Part shown: positions 33,044-43,700 of the stretch, in pieces | Layout: every line of letters begins with the position of its first letter | How positions within the stretch are numbered: the first letter of the stretch is position 1 | Assembly (NCBI GenBank): GCA_003222245.1 | Contig: QHVH01000005.1 | Span: 89,223-153,222, forward strand | Length of the DNA: 64,000 nt | Direction of reading: 5' to 3' | From: Blastocatellia bacterium AA13 | GTDB taxonomy: Bacteria > Acidobacteriota > Blastocatellia > UBA7656 | Translations under genes and position numbers: made by a program | Notes under the pieces: model-generated | The model's input: the letters and a program-made list of their open reading frames with translations, nothing else | Database searches by the model: none | Told to the model about the DNA's origin: nothing

Positions 33044-35758
33044 ATGAGCCGAGTTTTGATTCCGCTTATACTGTTTTGCATTGGTTCAATCAGTCCGATC
33101 TTCAATTGGGCTGCGCGCGCGGAGAATACACGGGAGTCGGCTCTTGTTGTCTCGACAATCGAGTTGAAGGGGCTCCGCGGGCCGGTAACGGTTAACTACG
33201 ATCAGCGGGCGGTTCCATATATCGAGGCTCAAAACGACGACGATCTTTACTTTGCTCAGGGATACATTGTGGCGCGCGACCGGTTATGGCAAATGGACCT
33301 GACACGCAGATCCAGCCGGGGCCAGTTGGCCGAGATATTCGGAGACGCCGCTCTTGAAGAAGACAAGACCCACCGAAGATACGGCTTCGCCGCACTGGCT
33401 GACCAATTAGTTCCAAAGCTTGATCCCAGGGTACGCGCGTCGGTCAATGCTTACACCCGCGGCGTAAACGCGTATATCGAAGCGCTGGATGATCAGAGCC
33501 TTCCGCTTGAGTTTCGGCTTCTGCGCTACAAGCCTACGCCATGGCAGCCGTCCGATTGTGTGCTACTCGGAAAAGTGTTCGCCGAAACCCTGTCGAGCTC
33601 CTGGAACTTCGACCTCGTTCGCGCCGCTTTTGCCGGTGTTCCCGCGGAAAAACGTAATCAGATCTTTCCGACGAAATTCGCCATGGATCTTCTTCTTGTC
33701 GGCAGCGACGAGTCGAAATCATCAACAGGCGCCACGCTTGGAATCCCATCGAAGGATTCAACACGTGCGGCAAGAGCCGAATCCAAGTCTTCGTATGTTG
33801 TCGATGTTCATCCCAGTAGCGGCGTCGTCACGAAATCGTCAGAGATGCTCGAGTCGGCGCGATCGTGGCTCGAAGCGATGGGCTTCTCGGCCACAGGCAT
33901 GGCGGCGAGCAATAACTGGGTCATAAGCGGAAAGCGTTCCGCGACCGGAAAGCCGTTGCTGGCAAACGACCCGCATCTATCGCCGTCCGCGCCGTCAATC
34001 TGGTACATGATTTCGCTCACCGCGCCCGGCTTTCATTGCGAGGGAGTGACAGTGCCCGGCGCTCCCGGAGTGTTTATCGGACATAACGAGCGGGTTGCGT
34101 GGGGAATCACCAACGTCGAGGCCGATGTTCAAGACTTATTCCTGGAAAAATTCGATGAGTCGAAGCCGGGGCAGTATATGACGCCCGATGGCTGGCGAGC
34201 GGCGGAGACCAGACACGAGGAGATAAGGGTTCGCAAAGCACCCGCCGATCCGGCGACACGGACTGTTGGCTTTGACGTAACCGTCACGCGTCACGGGCCA
34301 ATCGTCTTAGAGAAGGACGGCCAGCGCTACGCACTCGCATGGCCGGCGCTCGATGCCTCTAGTAAGGAACTCGAAGTATATTACGACGTTGACCACGCTC
34401 GAAGTTGTCGGGCGATGGAAAAGACGCTCGCGAATTACACCGGTTATCCGTTGAATTTTGTTTACGCTGACGTCGAGGGACACATTGGCTGGTGGGCGCA
34501 AGGACGGTACCCCATCAGGAAGACCGGTCACGGCGATGTGCCCCAGCAGGGATGGACCGGAGCCGGTGATTGGACGGGGTACATTCCCGCGGCTGAGACT
34601 CCCCATCTTTACGATCCACCCTCAGGGATCATTATCACGGCAAACAACAGAACGGTGGGCGCCGGTTACCCATATTACATCGGCGATCTTTGGGCGGAAC
34701 CCTATCGAGCCAGGCGAATTTATGACTTGCTCACCACCGGAAGCAAACTCTCCGCGGATGACTTTCAACGCGTTCAAGGTGATACGTACACCGTGCCAGG
34801 CGCGATATTAGCCGCCGAGGTAGTAAAGATGGCGAGGCGTCCTGAAGCGAACGCTTCGGATTGGGCGGGTTTGCTTGCGGAGTTCAAAGACTGGGATGCC
34901 CGGGCTGTCGCCGATTCGCGGCCAATGCTGATTGTGGCCTTGATGCGGCGCACGTTTTCGTTACGGATACTTGAATCGGCGTTTGGATCAACCCTGGCGA
35001 GACAATTTTCCTGGACCAACTACGCTTTTCTGGATGAGGTCATTCAGCGACAACCCGCGGAGTGGCTGCCCAAAGAATACAAGTCTTATCCGGACTTTAT
35101 TCTCGCCTGTTACCGGCAAACGATGGCGGACATTAAGCGTAGCTTCGGAGCCGACGAATCGAAATGGAAGTGGGGTGAGTTTATCAAAGTGCGGTTTCCC
35201 CACGCGCTATCGCAGAATCCGTTTATGGGCTCTCAGTTCGACATCCCGACATTCCCGCAGAACGGCAGCTCGACTACCGTCAACAACGGCTCGACGGTTT
35301 CGATGCGATTCATCGCGGATCTGAACAACTGGGACAATACCAGGATGGGCATCCCGCTTGGTGAATCAGGCGACCCGAAAAGCCCTCACTGGAAGGATCA
35401 GTTGGACGATTGGCGAAACGTTACACCCGCCGTCTTTCCATTCAGTCAGAATACAGTGGAGAGCGGTTCAAAACAGAAATTGGTGTTGGCGCCGCCGGCT
35501 TTACCTCAAACCCGCGGAAATCGCCTGACTTCTTATTCTGGTACTCACGCTACTGCGTGTTGCGCCTCGGATGATATTCGCCCTTTAGGTCCGAATACCT
35601 TGGTCGAAAGAAGCCATTCCGGCAACACGCGGCCTTCAGAGTCGGTCACTCTCCACGGTTCCATAATCGCGCGACGTTCCTCTTCTGATTCGAAGTCGTC
35701 ATCCGTCAGCGGAACCGCGGTCCCTTCCGGCGGAGGTACATCGGTGCCCGCCAGGTAA
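33044..35758 (+). CDS. penicillin acylase family N-terminal nucleophile hydrolase
   Basis: Predicted 904 residues. It has a signal peptide (IPLILFCIGSISPI…ARAE), the alpha-chain motif YFAQGYIVARDRLWQMD, a spacer, and then the catalytic Ser289 at the start of the beta chain (AASNNWVISG, codon at 33908). AWGITNVEADVQD and related motifs follow. These enzymes self-cleave to alpha and beta chains in the periplasm and hydrolyse amides, including acyl-homoserine lactones and NRPS pro-forms. Family similarity stops near residue 825. The last 70-80 residues (Ser/Thr-rich) are the antisense of the radical SAM gene, so the original stop was probably lost. AAAGGAG gives a firm start. Confidence 0.85.
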   Translation: MSRVLIPLILFCIGSISPIFNWAARAENTRESALVVSTIELKGLRGPVTVNYDQRAVPYIEAQNDDDLYFAQGYIVARDRLWQMDLTRRSSRGQLAEIFGDAALEEDKTHRRYGFAALADQLVPKLDPRVRASVNAYTRGVNAYIEALDDQSLPLEFRLLRYKPTPWQPSDCVLLGKVFAETLSSSWNFDLVRAAFAGVPAEKRNQIFPTKFAMDLLLVGSDESKSSTGATLGIPSKDSTRAARAESKSSYVVDVHPSSGVVTKSSEMLESARSWLEAMGFSATGMAASNNWVISGKRSATGKPLLANDPHLSPSAPSIWYMISLTAPGFHCEGVTVPGAPGVFIGHNERVAWGITNVEADVQDLFLEKFDESKPGQYMTPDGWRAAETRHEEIRVRKAPADPATRTVGFDVTVTRHGPIVLEKDGQRYALAWPALDASSKELEVYYDVDHARSCRAMEKTLANYTGYPLNFVYADVEGHIGWWAQGRYPIRKTGHGDVPQQGWTGAGDWTGYIPAAETPHLYDPPSGIIITANNRTVGAGYPYYIGDLWAEPYRARRIYDLLTTGSKLSADDFQRVQGDTYTVPGAILAAEVVKMARRPEANASDWAGLLAEFKDWDARAVADSRPMLIVALMRRTFSLRILESAFGSTLARQFSWTNYAFLDEVIQRQPAEWLPKEYKSYPDFILACYRQTMADIKRSFGADESKWKWGEFIKVRFPHALSQNPFMGSQFDIPTFPQNGSSTTVNNGSTVSMRFIADLNNWDNTRMGIPLGESGDPKSPHWKDQLDDWRNVTPAVFPFSQNTVESGSKQKLVLAPPALPQTRGNRLTSYSGTHATACCASDDIRPLGPNTLVERSHSGNTRPSESVTLHGSIIARRSSSDSKSSSVSGTAVPSGGGTSVPAR

Positions 35759-37092
35759 GTGCGATCCGGGTGGGGCTGCCACACCGTCGATTTATGCATA
35801 ATGAGGTCCACGAGCGCCGTCCATGGATGCCCATTCATGAGCAACCGGGGAACGTCATCCGCCAGCTTTCTGTATCTCGCCATACTTGAATACGTGGTAT
35901 CCATCAAGTCCCTGTATGCTTCGATAAAATCTCCAACGGATTCTCGCCTGGGTTTGGTCACGAGCGTATAACCGGTGAAATCCCGCAGCAAGGCGTTTGG
36001 CAAGAACGACGGTGTTTCTTCCGAAGCGACCCGGAAGAAGTGAGGCGTACCGGGAATTGGACACTCGAAGCAGATGAAACTGGGGACGTGAAGGCCGCTC
36101 GCCCTGAGATGAGCGGGGATCGTTCGCATGTAATCGCGGTCGTCGACCAGTGGATTGATCATCAATCCCGATACGACAAGAATTCCGTTCTTTCGGCACT
36201 GGTCGAATACCCGCTTCGTCTTTTCGATCGCGTTCTGGAATTTCTGCATGTCGGCGATTGCAGCCGGATTGAAACTCTCGAGGCCCATGAACAGAAAAGT
36301 GCATCCTGAACGGGAAAGGGCCTTGACCACGTCAGGATCGGCGACCGCATTGAACGTGATTGCCGAGCCCCAATACATACCCAGCGGCTCGATGGCGTCG
36401 CAGAGCTGCCTCAGGTGCGCGAGGTTGCCGCCGATGTTGTTGTCGTTGAAAACGGCGGTATATAGCTTATAGGCGGGCACCAGCCCGCGAAGCATGCGTT
36501 GAGCCTGCTTGATCTCGTTTACGACCATCTCCGGCGGACGAATATGGTATCGGGTGCCAAAGCCGGTCAACGCACAGAATTCACAGGTGAAGGGACAGCC
36601 GCGAGTTGCTTCTATGGCGATTGGGATGATCTGTTTGCCGGCCGACAGATCGAATCTTGGAACCGGGACCCTCGACGCGTCATAGGGCGATGAGACATAT
36701 ACCGGTCTTAGCTCCCCTTTGCAAAAGTCGTCGTAGAGCTGTTGAACGCACCCCTCGGGATCGCCAACGACGACGGCATCAAAGTAAGGCTTGCACAGAT
36801 GAGAATAAGTGCTTGCCATGATGCCTCCGTATACGGTCTTGGCTCCGCGGCGGCGCCAGTAGTGAGAGATCTGGCGAGCCCGGTCGAAGTCCGAATGAAG
36901 GCTGGATATGAACAACAGATCGTAGTCCTTGGTCCAGTCCGGATCCTCCCAGGTATCATTGACGATGTCGACATTAACATCAGGAGGCAACAGGGCGGCA
37001 ATCAAGGGACCTATTTGCGGCTGAAGCACGCCCCTGTGATGCCTACCCTTTCGGTGAAAATCCATGTAGGCAAAGATGACCCCGACTTTCAT
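35545..37092 (-). CDS. B12-binding radical SAM protein
   Basis: Predicted 515 residues. An N-terminal cobalamin-binding-like Rossmann domain (about 1-140, MKVGVIFAYMDFH and DYDLLFISSLHSD) is followed by a radical SAM domain with CPFTCEFC (three Cys at about 165-172) and GLESFNPAAI. The ATG at 37092 has GGAGG six bases before it and the upstream extension is poor, so I chose it. Enzymes of this class do methylation, ring contraction or tailoring. It runs antisense into the acylase gene for 214 bases. It lies just downstream of the NRPS cluster on the same strand but separated from it by an antitoxin gene, so a role in tailoring is possible but not shown. Confidence 0.82.
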   Translation of the reverse strand: MKVGVIFAYMDFHRKGRHHRGVLQPQIGPLIAALLPPDVNVDIVNDTWEDPDWTKDYDLLFISSLHSDFDRARQISHYWRRRGAKTVYGGIMASTYSHLCKPYFDAVVVGDPEGCVQQLYDDFCKGELRPVYVSSPYDASRVPVPRFDLSAGKQIIPIAIEATRGCPFTCEFCALTGFGTRYHIRPPEMVVNEIKQAQRMLRGLVPAYKLYTAVFNDNNIGGNLAHLRQLCDAIEPLGMYWGSAITFNAVADPDVVKALSRSGCTFLFMGLESFNPAAIADMQKFQNAIEKTKRVFDQCRKNGILVVSGLMINPLVDDRDYMRTIPAHLRASGLHVPSFICFECPIPGTPHFFRVASEETPSFLPNALLRDFTGYTLVTKPRRESVGDFIEAYRDLMDTTYSSMARYRKLADDVPRLLMNGHPWTALVDLIMHKSTVWQPHPDRTYLAGTDVPPPEGTAVPLTDDDFESEEERRAIMEPWRVTDSEGRVLPEWLLSTKVFGPKGRISSEAQHAVA

Positions 37093-37428
37093 CTCGCACC
37101 TCCTTCCAACCAAACTGTTCGGACTCATAAAAAGAATCGAAAAAGCGAGTCTAATGAGCCTTAATAGACCGAATGTCTCTGATCGTTCCGGCAAGATTCC
37201 GCGGCGGATATGCTATGCCGAGGACGCCGACGCATCGAACATCGGCCCTATTCCATGTTCAGTCCGTTTTCAATGCGCTAATGATCGCATCTTTCGACTG
37301 CCGCTGAGACGATGAAGGAGGTTAAACGAGAATACGATAAGTTTCAATGCGCTGGAGGCCAGATGCAGATCTCGACATACACACCGTAAATGCGTATGCT
37401 GATGTTAATGTCAAAGGAGTCAGGTACG
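37093..37428. other. intergenic region, no gene supported
   Basis: About 336 bases between the radical SAM and antitoxin genes, which are divergent. A 25-codon frame starting at 37313 has no ribosome binding site and is rejected. The stretch must hold both promoters; none was recognised. Confidence 0.35.
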
Positions 37429-37650
37429 ATGCACCAACGAGTCAACATTACATTGCCCGAAGAGACGCTTCGACTCATTGACCGTGTCGTGGACAAAGGT
37501 GACAGGAGCCGCTTCATAGATAGCGCCGTGCGCCATTACGTAGGCGCCATGGGTCGAGCGAATCTGAGAAAGCGGCTTAAGGAGGGTGCCATCCGTCGCG
37601 CGCAGCGCGATTTGCACTTGGCGCTAGAATGGTCAGCTCTGGAACCGTGA
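37429..37650 (+). CDS. ribbon-helix-helix antitoxin, orphan
   Basis: Predicted 73 residues: QRVNITLPEETLRLIDRVV then GDRSRFIDSAVRHYV, the CopG/MazE-like ribbon-helix-helix pattern. A C-terminal helical tail (RKRLKEGAIRRAQRDLHLAL) normally wraps the toxin. AAGGAG lies ten bases before the chosen ATG. A MazF-like toxin normally follows at once. Only 89 bases remain before the 3' end of the NRPS gene, and the 77-codon frame overlapping here shows no toxin motif and reads into NRPS antisense. The toxin therefore seems to be lost. Confidence 0.75.
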   Translation: MHQRVNITLPEETLRLIDRVVDKGDRSRFIDSAVRHYVGAMGRANLRKRLKEGAIRRAQRDLHLALEWSALEP

Positions 37651-37739
37651 TGGAGATTCTCGCGATCGCAATCGTTGCGGCTAGCTCAGTATTGTCAGCC
37701 GCGGAGTGTCTGGAAACCTCAAGCCTGAGAAAGTTACTC

Positions 37740-40700
37740 TTAAGAAAAGCCAACGCTCCCAATGAGCTCTCTAACCATTGCTCCAAGCGCTTCTACAAAG
37801 GGCGGTTCCAGCATCGTGTAATGAGATCCATCCACGTAATGCACCTCGATCCGCCGGTCTGAAAACCGGTCCCATCCCAGTGCCGGGCCGAACGAAGCCA
37901 GGCGAGCCGTGAACGCCGGGTTCTCGGCGGGCAATTGCTTAGCCCGAAAGAGAACTATTCGCCCGGTATACGGTCCGCCGCGATAGCGATTAAGCATCTG
38001 GTATCGATCGGCAAGACCCGATAGCCAGTCAGACAACGCGTCGGCGGGAACGTCGTCCGGAAGAACGCTCGTAGATTTTATCCGACCTACGATTCGGTCC
38101 AGCATCTGCTGTCTCGACAAGCCCTCGATCTCTTCAGGATACGCGCCTGCGGCTCCCCGCGTGATTTCATTCGCCAAATCGGCAATGAGCTGAGTTTCCC
38201 TGGAGTGCTCATCGCCGAGAATTGACTTCATACCCTCGGACGATGGCGCGACCATGTCGAACAGCATTAACAGCGAAATCGCTTTTTGGCGGGACCGGAG
38301 CTGCCTTGCCATTTCGAATGCCGCCACTGCCCCAAAAGACCAGCCTCCAATCACGTATGGTCCTGCGGGCTGAACACTCAAGAGTTCATCCACATACACG
38401 GCGGCAGCCTCTTCGATCGACAGGCCGAGGCCCTTGGTATCGGCGGCGCTAAATCCGAAGATCGGTTGATCACCACCGATAGCGCGAGCGAGATTGGTGA
38501 AGTCCGCGATGCTTCCCCCAATTCCAGGGATAAGATACAGTCGCGGCCTTTCGGTCCCCGGTTGAATTTCAACCAGCGTGGATGCCGCCCTCGCCGGAGC
38601 CTTGCCATCCAGAATCTGAGCCAGCTCTCCGACAGTAGGCCCCCGGAAGATTGCCGCAAGCTGAATCGCCGTACCCGTGGCTTCGCGTATGCGCGATAGT
38701 ACTCGAACCGCGAGGAGCGAGTGGCCGCCCAGGTCAAAGAAATTGTGATTCACGCCTATCGGTTTTACATCAAGCATCTCTTCCCAGATTCGGCTTATCA
38801 GCTCTTCCGATTTTGTCCTCGGCGCTACGTAGTCCGATGGGTCCTGCCGCCGTTTGCTCTCTTCTTCGAGAGCCTTCCTGTTCAATTTGCCGTTTGGCGT
38901 GACGGGCATACGCGACAGGACAATGGTAGCGGAGGGCGCCATGTAACTGGGAAGCCTCGCGGCCAGAAAGCTCTTCAACTCACCAGCCGAAATGCTTCGC
39001 CCTTCCTCGCATACGACATACGCGATGAGATTTGGATTAGGATCCTGCACGGCTATGGCCGCGGCTTCCTGGATCGCCGGGTGCTGCCTCAGAACGGCCT
39101 CGATTTCCCCGAGCTCGATTCGAAAACCACGAATCTTGACCTGGTGATCGACCCGTCCGAGGAATTCTAATTTGCCGTCCTCGCGAAAGCGTCCCATGTC
39201 GCCGGTGCAATACATTCGCGCGCCGCTGAATCCTCGAAACGGCGCTGGAAGAAAGGCGGAGGCTGTCAGGTCCGGCTTGCCCAGGTAACCGCGAGCCAAT
39301 CCCGATCCGCTCAGGTATATACCGCCGCGAATCCCGGGTGGAACAGGATTGCAGCCGGGCTGGAGCACGTATGCCTGGGTGTTCGAAATCGGCCTGCCAA
39401 CTTCAGGCTTGTCCGGGCCGCGGCGATCGATCAATGCGAAGGTCGAATAGGTCGTGTCTTCGGTTGGGCCGTAGAGGTTATATAACTTGCTCACTCGAGG
39501 CTCTCGGTAAATCTCCCGGACCAGTTCTCCCGATAATGGCTCGCCCGCGAGATTGACCGTGACGACAGCGCCTGGCATTTCGCCCTCTCCAATGATTTCA
39601 GCCATCGCCGACGGAACTGTGTTGATCAGCGTAGAAAAATGTTTGACGGCCAGTTCCCGAATCTCCATAGCATTCTCGGCAATGATCACCGTGCCGCCGC
39701 GCGAGAGAGGAGCGAAGATCTCAAAGATCGATAGATCAAAGCAGATCGACGTCGCGGCGAGAACCCAGGATAGCTCGTACTGGCTGAATACTCGTCCGGC
39801 CCAATCCAGAAGCGCGGCCGCACTCCGGTGCTCTATTGCAACTCCCTTTGGAACGCCCGTTGAGCCCGATGTGTAGATTACGTACGCCAGATTGCCGGAA
39901 TCGAGGTCGAAGCGATCGCGTCTCTCAAACCCTGCTCCGCCGGCGGCGGGACCTCCGCAAAAAGCATCCTTGCCCGGCGCGTCTTCGCCAAGCACGTCTT
40001 CAATGAAGATGGCTTCGACCTCCTTTAGGCGATGGCCGGGCAGCCCGCGTTCCGTGACTAGCAGACTGAGTTGTGAATCTCGAATGATGTAAGACATCCG
40101 CTCTTCCGGGTAGGCGGGATCAAGGGTTACATAAGCGGCGCCGGATTTGAGGATTCCAAGTAAGACGGCCGCCATCTCGATGCCGCGGCTAACAAACACA
40201 CCGACTCGGGATTCGATACCCATTCCTCGGCGGCGTAGCTCATGGGCTAACTTTTCAGCGGATCGTTCCAGGGCAAGATATGTGCAGAAACGGCCGCGGC
40301 CCACGGCCGCAATGGCGTCCGGCGTGCGAAGAGCCTGGGTCTCGATAGATTGGTGAATCAGCAACTCCCGGGCGCGGATCTGCTCGCCGTTCCAGAGACT
40401 CATTGCCTGTGATTCTTCCGTCTCTGTCATGAGCGGTAAGTCTTCTATCCGGCGGCCGGGGTCCTTCGCGGCCCGGTCGAGAAGGGTGATGTAGTGAGAC
40501 AACAATCGCTGTATGGTGGCTTCGTCGTACAGGTCCGTGCTGTAGGTGATGGTTCCCATTAAGTTGCGCCCGAATTCGAACACCTGCATCTCCATGTCGA
40601 ATCTCGCGGTGCTGCTATCGGACTCCTGCGAGCGAAGCTGAAAGCCGAGCCGGCTCTCTTCGCCGGACGGCGTGCTTTGAAGAGCGAACATGATTTGAAA

Positions 40701-43700
40701 CAATGGATTCCTGCTCATGTCGCGTCTTGGATGCAGTTCTTCCACGAGCTTTTCGAACGGAACTTCCTGATTCGAATATGCGCCGAGCGCAAACTCTCTC
40801 ACTTGATCGACCAGCTCGCGAAAGGTCCCGCGGCCGGATACGTCAGCCTTCATGATCAGCGTATTGACAAAGAATCCTATGAGCCTCTCGATCTCCGCCC
40901 GATTGCGGCCTGCGATGGGAGTGCCCACGATTATCGTTTCCTCCGCGGTGTAGCGATGCAAAAGCGCCTGGAATGCGGCCAATAAAACCATGAACACGGT
41001 TGCCCGATTCACTCGCGCAAGCTCGTTGAGGCTCGAGGTAACATTTCGTGGAATCGCAAAGGGCAGCGATGCCCCGGCGAAGCTCTGAACCGGCGGGCGC
41101 GGTTTGTCCGGGGGCACTTCCACGACAGAGGGGCTCTCGCCGATCCCTTCCTTCCAGAACGTAGTCTGCCGGTCGAGTATGCCGCCATCGATCCATTCGC
41201 GCTGCCAACAGCAATAATCCGCGTATTGAATTTCCATCTCTTCAAGCGGCGACGAGAGACCGGAGGCAAACGCCTCGTAGATATTTGTCACTTCGTCCAT
41301 GAAAACAGTCAGCGACCATCCGTCCGAAACAATATGGTGCATTGTGATCAGCGCCGCGTAGTGCCATGTTTCCAATCGCAAAGCGCTGAACCTCGCGAGC
41401 GGCCCACGACTGAGATTGAATGCTCGATCGCGCTCCAGGCTGGCCAGGATTCGGGCTTCAGCTTCCAGCGCGTCATGCGGCAGATGGGAAAGGTCGACGA
41501 TCGGAAGAGAGACGTTGGAGTACGGCCGTATATATTGTTGAGGGCCTCGCCGCTCAATAAAAACGGTACGCAGTGTCTCGTGTCTTCTTACTACCTCCGA
41601 AATCGCCTGCTCCAAAACATTGACACTCACCTTGCCCCTGATTCTGACCGCAAGAGGCACGTTGTAGACCGGAGAGCCCGGCGCCAATTGATATATGAAC
41701 CACAACCGCTGTTGGGCAAGTGAAAGCGGCGCGGTATCGCTTCGGATGGCAGGCTCAATCTTTGGAAGGCTGACTCCGATCCCGGCTCTTCTGGCGACCG
41801 CCACTTTACCGGCGAGCGCGGAAACCGTCGGATCGGCGAAGAAATCCACCAGAGGGATTTCCACTTTGAAAATATCGCGTATGGCGCTGACCGCTTGAGT
41901 AGCGCGCAACGAGTGTCCCCCGATATCAAAAAAATTATCGGTGACGCCGACTCGCTCGACGCCGAGCAATTGGCGCCAAACACCGGCAATCAACTCCTCC
42001 TCCGGTGTTACCGGCGCGGCAAACGCGCGAGATGACTCTCCGTGGATGCCTGACGACGGGCGCGGCAGACGCTTCCGGTCGACCTTGCCGTTCGCGTTGC
42101 GCGGCAGGGAATCTACGACGACCACGGCCGAAGGGATCATGTATTCGGGCAGCCTCTCGGAGAGAAATCGCCTGAGCTCGGGGGCCAGCCAGCCGGCAAT
42201 CTTGTCCTGGAGCGGAAGGTTTAGAAAAGATCTGAGATTGTGATCCAGGGACGATACATCGCCCCGTCTGGGCGAACCCCGCCATTATCGATCCCGCCGC
42301 CTCGATTTCACCGATGACCCGCGCATTCAGGATGTCCTGCACCAGAAGCGATTCATGCTCGCCTTCCGCCAGTACGGCTCGGAGCTTTTCCGGGTTCATC
42401 AAGTCGCGTTGCCAGTTGAAGCGCACCTCAATGCGGGACATATCGCGTTCCGGTCCGACGTGAAGAACAGCGTCGTACCGGTACTTAGTTAACTCGTTCC
42501 GGCGCCGTCCGCGCTTCAACTGAATTTCCAAGCCGCCGATTGACGGAAGCGACGACAGTAGCGCGGGAAAAAACTTAGGCGAGACGAGCAGCTCTTCCTC
42601 CTGCACGACGGATGTGCGAATACTCGACCGCATATCTTCAATGCTCAAAGACGGCTGGGTGTTTCCGAGTAATATGGATGTGTGAAATGCTTCGAGCAGG
42701 TCGAGGTTTCTCACGTCGCCGACAAAGACGAACCCGCCGGGCTTCACCGCGTTCACGGCGCCGCTCAGCACTCTCGACAAGTAGTCGAATCCCGGGAAGT
42801 ACTGGATGACGGAATTCAGGATCACAGCGTCAAAGTAATTCTCTGGAATTCCGCCGAAATCGTCCGCGCCCTTTTGCAACAGCTTTACGTTATCCGCCCC
42901 GGCGCCCAATCTCTCCAACCGGCCGCGCAGGTATTCGAGCGAGACAGACGAAAAATCGGTCCCCCAGTACTCATCCGAATGAGGCGCAATGCTGAGGAGC
43001 AGCAGCCCGGTTCCGCAGCCTATTTCGAGAATCCGTTTTGGCCCGCGCGCGAGAATCGCATCCACGGCCGAGTCTCTCCACTCTCGCATCTCGCTTTTGT
43101 CGATCGGCTCGCCCGTGTAGCTGCTATTCCAGCCTATTATGTTGAACTCCGGATCGCTGCCGCCTGATTGCGAATACGTCTGATCGTAGAGTGTTTGCCA
43201 TTCGGAGACGTGATTTCTTTCAAGAGTCTCCAGGTGGCTGGAATCCGAATCCGCGGCCGCCGGCGCTACGTAGGCCGCAATGCTTTTCTCACCGTCGTCA
43301 TCCATTGCAAGAGCGACGGCTTCTTGAACGAGCGGGCTTTCCAACAAAGCTGATTCGATCTCGCCAAGCTCGATTCGAAATCCTCTGATCTTGATCTGAT
43401 TATCTATTCGGCCAAGGAATTCGATGTTTCCATCGGGGCGGTATCGCGCAAGATCTCCGGTCCTATACATCCTCGTTCCGGCGCCGGCAAACGGACAGGG
43501 CGCAAACTTTTCAGCAGTCAGATCGGCGCGAAACAGGTACCCGCGAGCTACGTGGCTCCCCGCGATGCAAAGCTCGCCGGACACCCCCGCGGGCTCCGGC
43601 TGCATATTGCCGTCGAGAATGAACACGCTGTTATTGGCTAAGGGACGCCCGATGTGCGGAGCGGATGCGCGCTGTCCTTCGCTCGGTACGGTTCCAGCGG

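Noticed and set aside
37629..37862. 77-codon frame overlapping the antitoxin stop, as a candidate toxin
   Set aside because: No MazF/PemK or other toxin motif is visible, and more than half is antisense to the NRPS thioesterase.
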